A stretch of 64,000 nucleotides of DNA, taken from positions 1-64,000 of the forward strand of contig JAEWDM010000038.1 in assembly GCA_023390115.1 (NCBI GenBank), read 5' to 3'. This document shows, piece by piece, positions 35,230-44,191 of the stretch; positions within the stretch are counted from its first letter, which is position 1; every line of letters starts with the position of its first letter. The notes below the pieces were generated by a model. It had not been told where the DNA came from, did no database searches, and worked only from the letters and a program-made list of their open reading frames with translations. Position numbers and translations under genes: made by a program. This stretch comes from Bacillota bacterium. GTDB lineage: Bacteria; Bacillota; Clostridia; Acetivibrionales; DSM-27016.

Positions 35230-37047
35230 ATGCTGGCAAACAAAATTAAGCTTGGCAGGGACAGGCTTGGCATAAACGACATGCACGTCAAGACCTTCCT
35301 CATAACCAGCTTCCCGGAGAAGGCCATACCGGGGATGCTGTACTTCATAACCCACGGTGAGCACACCGGCCCGGAGATAATAATAAACTATTCACTGCAT
35401 TTCAAGCCCTCAAAGCTTAAATTATTCGACTTCAAGATGAAGTCGAAGCTGCGGCGGCTGCAGAGGAACATCAATACCCGGCAATCGGGAGACATTGCGG
35501 AAACAGCGCGTTCAGAGGAGGTAAAGGCCCTGGATGCGCTGTTGTATTTAAGGGGCATACAGTCAGGGAGGTATGCCGATGTATGGCTTACCGTTACCAT
35601 ATCCTCCGACAGCGCGGCTGCATTTAAAAGCAGCATAGACGAATTCAAAAGCCAGATGGAGTTTAGGGAATACACTGTAAACGAACTGGAGCTGGAGCAG
35701 CACCGCGCGCTGGATGCCGCGTGGCTTGGCGGGGGAGGCAGCACTCTTTTTGAACGCTATCACGGCAGGGTTATGGATATGGACGCGGTATCAGCACTGT
35801 ACCCTTTTGTTGACGGCAGCATAAGCGATGGAAGGGGCTCATACATAGGCCACAGGATAAAGGACGCGACTGCGGTATACAAGGACTTTACTTACGGCTC
35901 TGACAACCAGAACACAATTGTAGTCGGCAGCTCTGATGAAGGTAAATCCACCTGGATCAAGGGTACCGTTATATCCCTGCTGCTGGAAGGCTACAAGGTG
36001 TACATATTTGATGTAGATGGTGAGTATTACTCCCTGTGCGAGCTGGTGGGCGGCACATGGGTAGACTACACCATGGGTACCGGCCTGTATGTTGACCCTA
36101 CCTTTATTGAGCCACCCATACTGTCTGAAATTAATGGGTATTCTTTAGACGGGGAAAGCCTTGCAGCGGCAAGGAACGCCGACAGCGCAAGATATAACGA
36201 GGCTGTGACAAACACACGCGCGACAATAAGCCTGCTGTGCGACGACTTTAGCACAAAAAAGAAGAATGCGTTAGGCCGTGCGCTGACGGAAATGTGGGAG
36301 GACGCAGGCATAATAAAAGCAAGCCCGGATACGTGGTCAGGCCGTAAAAGTGGGATGGGCCTGTACCAGTTGTACATTAGGATAAAAGAAAACGGACTGA
36401 AAGGGGATGAGGGTGCAAAGGAGCTTTCGGAGGATCTGTGGACGTACTTTGAAGGCCCCGACAGCGATCTGTTTGCAAGGGCAGAGTCAGGGGAATGGCT
36501 GAAGGAATCTCAGCTTGTCGTTTTCCATGTCGCCAGCTCGGCGGACAATATTGTGGATCAGAAGATGGGAGCCGTAAAAATAGTGTCTACCACACATATG
36601 ACGTGGCAGCAGATTAAAAGGGACAGGATACTTGGAAATCACTTCTCGGCGGAGGTCTTCGATGAATGGCAAAGGCTGCGTAAAAACCCGTATGCCAGAG
36701 CTCCAGTCTACAGAAGCATAACCACGGGACGTAAATTTAACGATCAGGCGATACTCGGTTTCAACGACCCTTCTGTGCTGTTTACTCAGGAGGACGGGCA
36801 GGCACTGTGGGACAATACAAAATATAAGGTGTTATTTCGATTAGAGGAGAAATCAATAAGAAGGCTTTCCCAGGATGCGAGCATGCCAGACGAGGTTATA
36901 CAGATGTGGCTTTCACTGCCTAAGTACAGCTTTGTATTCCGGCAGAGGAACGGGGGAAGGGACATATACGATGTACTTAAGATGGAGCTGCCGGAGAGTG
37001 AGCTGCAGAAGATATCCAGAACAAGGGGACTTAAACAGGGGGGATGA
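35230..37047 (+). CDS. VirB4-like T4SS ATPase
   Basis: The product has 605 residues, shorter than the 650-850 of most VirB4/TrbE proteins. The Walker A is GSSDEGKSTWIKGTVISLL near residue 236, followed by KVYIFDVDGEYYSL. A Walker B-like VFDEWQRL lies near residue 475. The N-terminal 230 residues correspond to the VirB4 pre-domain. It would drive the type IV secretion channel with the VirB6-like and PrgI-like proteins at 22.5-25.7 kb. AAAAGGAGCTG precedes the ATG. The gene has the GC-richer backbone composition. Confidence 0.82.
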   Translation: MLANKIKLGRDRLGINDMHVKTFLITSFPEKAIPGMLYFITHGEHTGPEIIINYSLHFKPSKLKLFDFKMKSKLRRLQRNINTRQSGDIAETARSEEVKALDALLYLRGIQSGRYADVWLTVTISSDSAAAFKSSIDEFKSQMEFREYTVNELELEQHRALDAAWLGGGGSTLFERYHGRVMDMDAVSALYPFVDGSISDGRGSYIGHRIKDATAVYKDFTYGSDNQNTIVVGSSDEGKSTWIKGTVISLLLEGYKVYIFDVDGEYYSLCELVGGTWVDYTMGTGLYVDPTFIEPPILSEINGYSLDGESLAAARNADSARYNEAVTNTRATISLLCDDFSTKKKNALGRALTEMWEDAGIIKASPDTWSGRKSGMGLYQLYIRIKENGLKGDEGAKELSEDLWTYFEGPDSDLFARAESGEWLKESQLVVFHVASSADNIVDQKMGAVKIVSTTHMTWQQIKRDRILGNHFSAEVFDEWQRLRKNPYARAPVYRSITTGRKFNDQAILGFNDPSVLFTQEDGQALWDNTKYKVLFRLEEKSIRRLSQDASMPDEVIQMWLSLPKYSFVFRQRNGGRDIYDVLKMELPESELQKISRTRGLKQGG

Positions 37048-37053
37048 TTTGAA

Positions 37054-38151
37054 ATGGAGGTAACAACAACTCTTTCAGGTGTTGTTAAGAAGAAGGTTAA
37101 AAAGAAAATATGGATTTGGTTGCTAGGAGCCGGAATGCCGCTCCTTATTTTTTTGTCCGTTGTACTGGCTGTCTGCATGCTCCCCTTGTTCATACTGGGA
37201 GGGGACAGCCTGTATTATTCATCTGGCTATGACTATGACATGTACTACGGCAGCGAGTCGGGAGGAGCAGCCTTCAAGCTTACAGGGACGGGAGAATTTC
37301 TTTTCCCCATAAACACTCAGAAGATCGTCATAACCTCAGGCTTTGGCATGAGAATGCATCCTGTGCTGAAGGAGAGGAAGCTGCATACCGGCATAGACAT
37401 TGCATGCGATACCGGCACGCCGGTGTTTGCGGCAAGCGGAGGGATCGTAAGTTTCGCCGGTGATGGAGGAGGCTATGGCAATCTGGTAATAATAGAGCAT
37501 TCCGGAGGCTATAAAACCTATTACGCACATTTATCCGTAATCAGCACAAATAACGGCGCTGTAATTACTGCTGGTGAGCTTATAGGTAACGCAGGGAATA
37601 CCGGCCTTTCAACAGGGCCGCACCTGCACTTTGAGATAAGGAAGGATGACAGCCCCATAGATCCCGCACCCTTTCTGGGACTGGTGCAGGACATTCCGGA
37701 TGTGCTTCCTGAAGAGCTTAAATATACTGAAATAGATGCACACAAGCTAAAGGCCTTCCTTGACGGCAGGGACTCAATGCTCTCCGGTGAGCCGTATTTC
37801 TCCGCCATAATGGACGCGGCAAGGGAATACGATGTGAGCCCTGTGCTGCTGTTTGCCATAACAGGCCAGGAGCAGAGCTTTGTGCCGCGTTCACACAAGG
37901 ATGCAATCAAGATAGCAAACAACCCCTTTAACGTATTCCATAGCTGGCGTGAGTACAACACCGATATACGGGACAGCTCCGGAATAGCCGCCAGGACTGT
38001 TATAAACCTGAGCAAAAATAGTCCTGAGGCATCCAACCCCATAGCATGGATAAACACACGCGGAGGCTCCGGGGGATACGCGGAAGACCCAAACTGGTGG
38101 GTAGGCGTATCAAAGATCTTTAACCAGCTCAGGCAGGTAGCTGCACTATGA
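37054..38151 (+). CDS. Membrane-anchored M23 peptidase with lysozyme-like domain
   Basis: The product has 365 residues. A basic N-terminus is followed by a membrane anchor (WIWLLGAGMPLLIFLSVVLAVCMLPLF). The M23 domain holds the zinc ligands: HTGIDIACDTG near residue 111 and GPHLHFEI near residue 190. The C-terminal 120 residues (VSPVLLFAITGQEQSFVP, NNPFNVFHSW) look like a lysozyme/glucosaminidase fold with a Glu in GQEQSF. It would open the wall for the transfer channel, as CwlT/VirB1-type proteins do. It follows the VirB4-like gene by 6 bases. Confidence 0.85.
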   Translation: MEVTTTLSGVVKKKVKKKIWIWLLGAGMPLLIFLSVVLAVCMLPLFILGGDSLYYSSGYDYDMYYGSESGGAAFKLTGTGEFLFPINTQKIVITSGFGMRMHPVLKERKLHTGIDIACDTGTPVFAASGGIVSFAGDGGGYGNLVIIEHSGGYKTYYAHLSVISTNNGAVITAGELIGNAGNTGLSTGPHLHFEIRKDDSPIDPAPFLGLVQDIPDVLPEELKYTEIDAHKLKAFLDGRDSMLSGEPYFSAIMDAAREYDVSPVLLFAITGQEQSFVPRSHKDAIKIANNPFNVFHSWREYNTDIRDSSGIAARTVINLSKNSPEASNPIAWINTRGGSGGYAEDPNWWVGVSKIFNQLRQVAAL

Positions 38152-38188
38152 CGGACGAAATTATTTCGTCTGTTTTTTTATCCCCACC

Positions 38189-38242
38189 AAGGGCCTTACG
38201 AAGGCATTAGCAATACCCTTAAAAGGCCCTGTTAGGGCCTTA
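38189..38242 (+). repeat. GGGCC-type repeat with 8-bp hairpin
   Basis: AAGGGCCTTA lies at 38189-38198, and a perfect hairpin AAGGCCCT-gtt-AGGGCCTT at 38223-38241. The same words recur on the far side of the small gene at 38268. They may be binding sites for that gene's product, or an origin-of-transfer-like region. Confidence 0.55.
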
Positions 38243-38267
38243 ATTAGATAAAGGAGGATTATGCAAT

Positions 38268-38474
38268 ATGACGGACAAATATACCTTCAGGGTAGCCCCT
38301 GATACAGGGCAGGGAAAGCCCGGAGACAGCAGAGGTAAGAAAGTAAAGGCGATAAAGGTCTACTGCACCCGTGAGGATCATGAAAAATTCCAGAAGTACT
38401 GCGCCGACCAGAGAATATCATGCTCTGTGTATCTGGGAAAGGTAATCCGCAGGCTCACCCGCAAGATGGAATAA
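38268..38474 (+). CDS. Small basic ribbon-helix-helix-like protein
   Basis: The product has 68 residues with AAAGGAGG upstream. The C-terminal two thirds (VKAIKVYCTREDHEKFQKYCADQ, then ISCSVYLGKVIRRLTRK) look like a strand followed by two helices, the ribbon-helix-helix arrangement of CopG/MobC proteins. It is bounded on both sides by GGGCC-type inverted repeats. An accessory DNA-binding or autoregulatory protein is likely; the fold is inferred. Confidence 0.55.
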   Translation: MTDKYTFRVAPDTGQGKPGDSRGKKVKAIKVYCTREDHEKFQKYCADQRISCSVYLGKVIRRLTRKME

Positions 38475-38533
38475 CAGGGCCTTAAGAGGATTCTATAAAG
38501 GCCCTGTTAGGGTTCAGTAAGGGCCTTCTTAAG
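38474..38533 (+). repeat. Second set of GGGCC-type repeats
   Basis: ACAGGGCCTT (38474-38483) is a perfect inverted match to AAGGCCCTGT (38498-38507). AAGGGCCTTCTTAAG lies at 38519-38533. The 15-base word AAGGCCCTGTTAGGG at 38498-38512 also occurs at 38223-38237. Confidence 0.6.
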
Positions 38534-38573
38534 TCCCATATAAAAATAATAAACAGAAGGGACGTGTAAAGTA

Positions 38574-38849
38574 ATGGGTTCAATAATGCTTGCCGCAGTG
38601 GTTATTACCGCAGCCTTTGTTGCCGGTAAATTCGCGGGCAAAACAGTAATGAACGGAGTACGTATCCTTGCGGTGGTGCTGGGCATCCTTGCCCTTGCCC
38701 GGAACTGGGATAGTACCGTGGTTCTTTTAGAAAGGTTCATAAATGAACTGCTGCCCTACCTGTGGGGCAAGGCTGTAAGCTTTGTTAACTGGGCTATAAG
38801 AAATGCTATTGATGTATCTAATGACGCTGTAAAGGAAATTACAAAATAA
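38574..38849 (+). CDS. Small membrane protein
   Basis: The product has 91 residues. A hydrophobic N-terminus (SIMLAAVVITAAFVAGKFAG) is followed by a second hydrophobic stretch at residues 25-42 and an amphipathic C-terminus. No family was recognised. It lies 16 bases before the FtsK-like gene and may be its membrane partner. Confidence 0.55.
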   Translation: MGSIMLAAVVITAAFVAGKFAGKTVMNGVRILAVVLGILALARNWDSTVVLLERFINELLPYLWGKAVSFVNWAIRNAIDVSNDAVKEITK

Positions 38850-38865
38850 ATGTGGAGGTATTGTC

Positions 38866-40878
38866 ATGTTAAACATATTAAATCCGGAATTCTGGAGAAA
38901 CACACTGTTTTCTTTAACCCTTGTCCTGGCAGCCGTTGTTGTGCTACCCGAAATAACAGATTGGCTTATAAATGCCCCGTGGGAGGATAAAAAAGGCCAG
39001 CAGGGCAAAAGCAGCCGGGAGGACACCGGCAGTCCCCGGCCGTCATTCCCCCAATACGCTCTGAATACCCTAAAGAATACCGGCATAACATATGCCGTGC
39101 TTATGCTTCTGGGGCTTGCACTGCTCATTGCACGTAAGATATCTAAAGGCATTGATGCAGCAATAGCGAAGGGTGCAATTGACATCCCTCAAATTGATCT
39201 TGCTATAAATATTTCCTTCCTGAACTACTATATTAAATTCTGCTGCACCTGGCTTGTGCTGTTATTGACTGTGGCAGCAGTATACATAGCCTTTAGGGTA
39301 GTATTGTCAAGGCTGAAAAATAAAGAGGTATTGCCTGAAGTGCAGGACAAGACTGTGGAGGCTGACATTGAACTAATCGAAGGGCCGCTGAAGGAAGGCT
39401 GCCCTCCGTTATCCCTGCTGGATAAGTATTCACATGCACAGTCCGAAGCTCAGGACACAGGTATGAGGTTAAAGCTGCAGCAGTGCTTTGATGAATACGG
39501 GCTAAGCTTCCTGTCCATTGCAAAGGTTGAAACCGGCCCTACAATAACAAGATTCACTGTTAGGATGGACACCTCCGGAAGGTTAGGAGCTGTACTTAAA
39601 ATTGAAAAGGAAATGTCAATGTACCTGGGCGTTACGGCTATATCTATAATATCCTCGGCAGAGGGAGTCATAATAGACGTGCCAAACAGCAAAAAAAGCA
39701 AGGTAGCCTTCCGGGAAGTGCTTCAGATATTTGCAGACCGGAAAAGCATCGGCCCATTAAGCGTACCTCTCGGCAAAACTGCCGTGGGAGAGCTGCAGGC
39801 AATAGCCATAAACGAGGCTCCTCACCTGCTTATAGCAGGCACAACCGGCTCTGGCAAAAGCGTATGTATAAATGAGATAATAGCCAGCATCCTGTTTACC
39901 TCATCCCCCGATGAGGTAAGATTCATATTTGTAGATCCCAAGGTTGTGGAAATGAGCTGCTACAACGGAATTCCACACCTGCTTGCCCCGGTGGTTACAG
40001 ACCCAGAGAAGGCTGCCAAAATGCTTGACTGGGCGGTACAGGAAATGGAGAGGAGGTATAAGGAGCTGGCTGAGGCGGGAGTCAGGAATATAACGGCATA
40101 CAATGAAAAGAAACGCAAACAGAAAAACAGAATGCCTTTTATAGTAATAGTAATAGATGAATTGGCCGACCTGATGGTAGTGGCAAAGAAGGGAAAGAAT
40201 AAAAACGAAAACTCGGTGGAGGAGTCAATACAGCGACTCGGACAGAAGGCCAGGGCTGCGGGAATACACCTTATTGTGGGCACTCAAAGGCCCTCGGCCG
40301 ACGTAATCACCGGCACAATAAAGACCAACATCCCGGCAAGAGTGGCGTTTACCACCTCCTCCGGAATAGACTCACGCATAATCTTAGGAGAAAACGGAGC
40401 AGAGAAGCTGCTGGGGAAGGGCGACGGCCTGCTGCTCACGATAGGCACTCCGGTGAGGTTCCAGTCGGCGTATATATCGGATCAGGAGGTAGAGCGTGTG
40501 GTTGAGTGGTGGAAGGAGAAAGCAATGGAGAATAATGGAGAAATGCTGGATTGGGATAATGGAGAAGAAGAAATTGTGAAGGATGATATAAGTGTTGACT
40601 CTGACGAAGAGGATGAAGAAAATCCTGAAAAAATACTCAGAAAAAATATCTGTGACAGGGTTCTGGCTGAAGAAGCTGGGGAAGAAATCAGACTTTCTAC
40701 AGTAAGAGATATAAAGCTTGAGATGAATATATCAAAATGGGCTGCGGAACAGGTATTGAATTTGCTCAAAAAGGATAGATGGATAGAGATAATAGGCGAA
40801 ACAAAAAACTCAAAAACAGTGGTGATTTTAAGTAAAGAGGATGCTAAAAAATGGTTATCTGAAAATGGATATTTTTAA
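38866..40878 (+). CDS. FtsK/SpoIIIE-type DNA translocase
   Basis: The product has 670 residues. There are three to four N-terminal membrane segments (residues 10-30, 65-85, 105-145). The motor has KVETGPTITRFTV (alpha/beta start), Walker A AGTTGSGKSVCINEIIASIL near residue 325, FVDPKVVEMSCYNGIPHL, and Walker B IVIVIDELADLMVVAKK near residue 430. The C-terminal residues 580-650 form a gamma-like winged helix (LSTVRDIKLEMNISKWAAEQVL). It is a double-strand DNA pump. In this element it is the only candidate coupling protein, as in TcpA- or TraB-type systems. Confidence 0.9.
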   Translation: MLNILNPEFWRNTLFSLTLVLAAVVVLPEITDWLINAPWEDKKGQQGKSSREDTGSPRPSFPQYALNTLKNTGITYAVLMLLGLALLIARKISKGIDAAIAKGAIDIPQIDLAINISFLNYYIKFCCTWLVLLLTVAAVYIAFRVVLSRLKNKEVLPEVQDKTVEADIELIEGPLKEGCPPLSLLDKYSHAQSEAQDTGMRLKLQQCFDEYGLSFLSIAKVETGPTITRFTVRMDTSGRLGAVLKIEKEMSMYLGVTAISIISSAEGVIIDVPNSKKSKVAFREVLQIFADRKSIGPLSVPLGKTAVGELQAIAINEAPHLLIAGTTGSGKSVCINEIIASILFTSSPDEVRFIFVDPKVVEMSCYNGIPHLLAPVVTDPEKAAKMLDWAVQEMERRYKELAEAGVRNITAYNEKKRKQKNRMPFIVIVIDELADLMVVAKKGKNKNENSVEESIQRLGQKARAAGIHLIVGTQRPSADVITGTIKTNIPARVAFTTSSGIDSRIILGENGAEKLLGKGDGLLLTIGTPVRFQSAYISDQEVERVVEWWKEKAMENNGEMLDWDNGEEEIVKDDISVDSDEEDEENPEKILRKNICDRVLAEEAGEEIRLSTVRDIKLEMNISKWAAEQVLNLLKKDRWIEIIGETKNSKTVVILSKEDAKKWLSENGYF

Positions 40879-40921
40879 TATATAATTTCCAGCTAAAACA
40901 GGCATGCTTCATAAAAAAAGA

Positions 40922-41016
40922 TTGTCCGTATTTATTGTCCGGTTTAATTGTCTGCCTTGATTTCCCTATAGGAGAATTACCATACCAGACAAACGGACAA
41001 TCAAAAAATCGGACAA
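40922..41016. repeat. Symmetrical array of six TTGTCYG heptamers
   Basis: TTGTCCG starts at 40922 and 40935, and TTGTCTG at 40948, exactly 13 bases apart. The inverted forms follow: CAGACAA at 40986, CGGACAA at 40994 and CGGACAA at 41010. The array lies in a 556-base gene-free gap between the FtsK-like gene and the 41435 gene. It may be a recombinase arm-site cluster, a replication iteron set or a regulator operator. Confidence 0.65.
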
Positions 41017-41040
41017 ATATTATGGGTGAATTTAGTTAAT

Positions 41041-41434
41041 AATTTTCCAGTTAAGTGATAAAATGTGGGGAGAATTTCAAATCATAATATAGACTAATGG
41101 AATACAAATAAATTTTGCTAATAGGATATATTATTTTTAAAAACCATTGCATAACAACTACTTATGTACTAAATTTATGGGAACATCAATCGAAAAGCAC
41201 ATCCTATTATTTCTTTCACTCTTACAGAATTAAAGAGATAAGCTTTAAGGAAACATACAAGATAATATCATAATGATAGAATCGGGATGCTTGTCCTGAC
41301 GCTTATCTCCTTAATTGTTGTGCTTATAAAGGCAATACTTATTTTATCATAAAATCAGTAAAAGTAAACCTGTTTTAATTAAAAATTCCCATATTTCCAA
41401 ATAATACTTGACCTCTTTCCGGATGAGGAGAAGC
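41041..41434. other. Gene-free AT-rich gap
   Basis: No open frame with a ribosome binding site, clear terminator or strong repeat was seen in this stretch. Confidence 0.4.
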
Positions 41435-41746
41435 TTACTCCTGTAAATTTACCTTTAACAATTCCGCCAATTTAACATAGAGGTCACTCTCCGGAGGAGA
41501 TTCTACGAATAATTTTAAAAAGCTGTAGTATTTCTCATAGCCCAAGCTGCTAAAGCAGCCTTCACTCTTATGGCATCTTTTAATATATTGCATATAGTCA
41601 GAATCTGCATCGGTAATTTCTTTCGTCTGAGCGTCAAGGCTTCTTAACTGCTTGTTCAGCAGAGACCTTTCTACCTCAATTTCGTTCAGCAGCCTTAGCC
41701 GTTCTTCTTTTTCATCAATACTTTCACTTAAAAAGCCAATATTCAT
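41435..41746 (-). CDS. Coiled-coil hypothetical protein
   Basis: The product has 103 residues; the second ATG is used because AAGGAG lies 6 bases before it. The first 50 residues are a probable coiled coil (EKEERLRLLNEIEVERSLLNKQ). A CHKSEGC motif and a helical tail follow. No family was recognised. It is encoded on the opposite strand to the secretion genes. Confidence 0.5.
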   Translation of the reverse strand: MNIGFLSESIDEKEERLRLLNEIEVERSLLNKQLRSLDAQTKEITDADSDYMQYIKRCHKSEGCFSSLGYEKYYSFLKLFVESPPESDLYVKLAELLKVNLQE

Positions 41747-41848
41747 AATGTGCTCCTTCATAAATGGAATTTATGTACACATTATAAGCCTTTTAATACT
41801 AAAATTCAATGGATAGTAATCCTTACTACCCCCTGTTGCCCCCATACC

Positions 41849-42772
41849 CTATTTTAAAACCACACGGTTGCGCGGATGCTTTAAGGCCAGTATGTCCTTT
41901 TGCTTTCGGGTGGAGACATGAGTATAAATTTGAGTGGTGGTTATTGAGCTGTGGCCCAGGAGCTGCTGGATATACCGTATATCCACATCCTCCTCCAGCA
42001 GCAGTGTGGCGAATGAGTGACGGAACATATGGGGTGTAATGTGTGCCGGTATTCCTGCCTTCTCTGCCAGCCGCTTTATCATGAACCTAACCGATTGCTC
42101 GGACAGGGGACAGCCCAGGCGGTTAATAAACAGGCAACCTGTATTCTGAATTTGTTCCTGGTACGCAGCCTTATAATTTATCAAGGCAGAAAGCACTTCC
42201 TCATTGCCTATTTGAATAATCCTCTCTTTTGAGCCTTTTCCATAAATGAGAATGGTTTTGTTTATAAGGTTTATGTTCTCGGGCTTTAGTGAGCAAAGCT
42301 CTGATACCCTTATGCCTGTTGAAAACAGAAGCTCAAGCACGGCGACGTTGCGCAGGGAGGTATTGCGCATATATATTGAGCTTGGAGAATCGGATAACTC
42401 CCGGTACGCGGTTTTTAAAAACAGCTCAATTACATCCAGCGACATGGTTCGCGGAAGCAGGTGGGGCTCGCGGAATTTTACATTGAGTTTATTAAAAGGA
42501 TTTTGGTCTATGATTTCCTCATACTCCATCCATGCGCAGAAGGCCTTGATAGAGGCGATTTTCCTTTTTACAGTTTTAGGCTTACACGCCTTATGCAGGC
42601 TGGCGAAATACTCAGATAAATTTACTTTGCCCAACACTCCGTCGGTATCGCTCATAAATAAAATGAACTGGGATATATCAATACTATAGGCCTTTAAGGT
42701 CTTGGTGTTCAGATTCTTTTGACATCGGCAGTAATTCAGATAACGGCTGGATAGCTCCGGTAAATTGAGCAT
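41849..42772 (-). CDS. Xer-type tyrosine recombinase
   Basis: The product has 307 residues, full Xer length, with GGAGGAA before the ATG. The SAM-like N-terminal domain runs to about residue 100. Catalytic residues are all present: LFSTGIRVSELCSL, YGKGSKERI, HITPHMFRHSFATLL, LGHSSITTTQIYTHV. It could resolve dimers of the element, integrate cargo or invert segments. The heptamer array at 40922 and the inverted repeats at 44019 and 45732 are its nearest possible substrates. Confidence 0.9.
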   Translation of the reverse strand: MLNLPELSSRYLNYCRCQKNLNTKTLKAYSIDISQFILFMSDTDGVLGKVNLSEYFASLHKACKPKTVKRKIASIKAFCAWMEYEEIIDQNPFNKLNVKFREPHLLPRTMSLDVIELFLKTAYRELSDSPSSIYMRNTSLRNVAVLELLFSTGIRVSELCSLKPENINLINKTILIYGKGSKERIIQIGNEEVLSALINYKAAYQEQIQNTGCLFINRLGCPLSEQSVRFMIKRLAEKAGIPAHITPHMFRHSFATLLLEEDVDIRYIQQLLGHSSITTTQIYTHVSTRKQKDILALKHPRNRVVLK

Positions 42773-43070
42773 TCGTCATTCCTCCATAAGCATAGCATAT
42801 TGTGAATGCCGTAATTTGTTTTGCATGTAATATTTTATATTATATGCAAAAGCTTGTCAATTTATAGTTCTGCTATGCAGCTCCTTCCTTTTTCAAAGCA
42901 TATTGCACAGCGAATCCTTTTGTGACGTTATATGGAAAGGGTAATTAAAAAGAGCAGGCGTGATTGTTATCTTCATACTTACAAAAGAAGGGAGGGGGTA
43001 GGGGCATCCTTGTCACCAGTTTAAATTACATCTTGGCTGTATTTCAACTGGTTTCAAGCTATAACCGTAT
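42773..43070. other. Gap between recombinase and Uma2 genes
   Basis: About 300 bases. AT-rich near 42840, with no open frame having a convincing ribosome binding site. Nothing further was recognised. Confidence 0.4.
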
Positions 43071-43646
43071 TTATATATTTGCGAAAACTGTATTCAAGTC
43101 AATTATAAGATCAGGAAAAGATGTTAACTGTAGCTTATTTTCATCCGTATATGTTTCAGGCCTGCCATATCTTCTGTTTTCCTGCACAGTAAATACATTT
43201 ATAAACTTTCCTTCCGCCTCTACTATCCAATATTCTTTAACTCCCGCTTTTTCGTACATATTAAATTTTGATACCCTGTCACGCCTTGATGTAGCAGGGG
43301 AGGTAATTTCAATTATGAGTGCTGGAACTCCAAAATAGCCTGTTTTCCTCAGTTTGCTTTCATCGCACACTATAACTACATCTGGCTGAACAACCTTATC
43401 AATTTCATCATCAGCTTCATTGTACTCTGCAAGGCATAAATCGAAGGGCGCTGTAAATACTCTACAAGGCTTATTTACCAGGTAGTTTGATATTTGCCTG
43501 TAAAGCTCGCCCGATATGCTCCGGTGCTGCCATGATGGTGCCGCCTGCATATATGCGACTCCTTCAATAATTTCCCATCTTTCGTCTTCAGGCCATTTAA
43601 TATAATCAGAATAAGTATATCTTTTTTCTTGGTTTGGTAAAGGCAT
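43071..43646 (-). CDS. Uma2-family (DUF820) putative endonuclease
   Basis: The product has 191 residues, with the start taken at the ATG behind AAGGAG. Uma2 motifs are visible: YTYSDYIKWPEDERWEIIEGVAYM, VVQPDVVIVCDESKL, GVPALIIEITSPATSRRD and KAGVKEYWIV. The PD-(D/E)xK-like residues Glu, Asp, Glu and Lys sit in these segments. Such genes are common as isolated copies in clostridia and mobile elements, and their role is unclear. Confidence 0.88.
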   Translation of the reverse strand: MPLPNQEKRYTYSDYIKWPEDERWEIIEGVAYMQAAPSWQHRSISGELYRQISNYLVNKPCRVFTAPFDLCLAEYNEADDEIDKVVQPDVVIVCDESKLRKTGYFGVPALIIEITSPATSRRDRVSKFNMYEKAGVKEYWIVEAEGKFINVFTVQENRRYGRPETYTDENKLQLTSFPDLIIDLNTVFANI

Positions 43647-43655
43647 ATTTATCAC

Positions 43656-44018
43656 GCTCCTTAAATTTTAATTTCAGCAAATATATGCTACTAATCATAA
43701 CATATTTCCCCATTTTAATTTTTGAAACACTATAAAAATCAATCGTTCCGAAACTCACAAATTATAATAATATTGTATGTTATGTCAGATATAAAATCAA
43801 TGAGCCAAAATTGCTTTTAAAAAATCTCTAAACCCATAAATAGCTACGCTTCAAGAATAAATTTATAATCTTATAAAATATTCAATATTTTAGATATAGG
43901 CTATGTAGAAGCTGTAATTTTATTGTAAGCTGTGTATAACAAATATAACAAATATAATTTTATATTTTTATGGGAAAATAGTGCAAATAATAAAATTATA
44001 TGTTATAATTTTGAAGGT
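43656..44018. other. AT-rich gap with a promoter at its right edge
   Basis: No gene was seen in 360 bases. An extended -10 promoter (TG-t-TATAAT at 44001-44009) points rightward into the repeat-bounded segment that follows. Confidence 0.5.
44001..44009 (+). promoter_or_regulatory. Extended -10 promoter just outside the left inverted repeat
   Basis: TGTTATAAT would start transcription near 44016, three bases before the 23-bp repeat. The -35 region (about 43981) is weak, as is usual for extended -10 promoters. Confidence 0.5.
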
Positions 44019-44041
44019 AATGCAGGATAATATGTAATTAT
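44019..44041 (+). repeat. Left 23-bp inverted repeat
   Basis: The segment, beginning AATGCAGGATAATATG, is the exact reverse complement of 45732-45754. It lies 150 bases upstream of the 44192 start codon. Confidence 0.88.
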
Positions 44042-44191
44042 ATTCTCATACGACATCCAGCTATGCATAAATCCATTCAAAGCGTCCATATAAAAAAGTC
44101 GCTATTAAAGCGGAACGTGCTTTTCAATAAGCAAAAAGGCTATAGAAATCATTTGGTGAAGATATGCATTCTTGACAGAAAGGGAGTATTA

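Noticed and set aside
38866..40878. Chromosomal cell-division FtsK/SpoIIIE
   Set aside because: It lies among transfer genes inside the element and has a shorter, different N-terminal part, so an element-borne transfer role fits better.
40922..41016. Simple transcription terminator
   Set aside because: The inverted boxes are far apart and multiple, and no T-tract follows a stable stem.
43071..43646. Uma2 gene as part of a defence system
   Set aside because: It stands alone, and such genes are scattered widely; nothing nearby links it to the TS-like operon or to the repeats at 44019.
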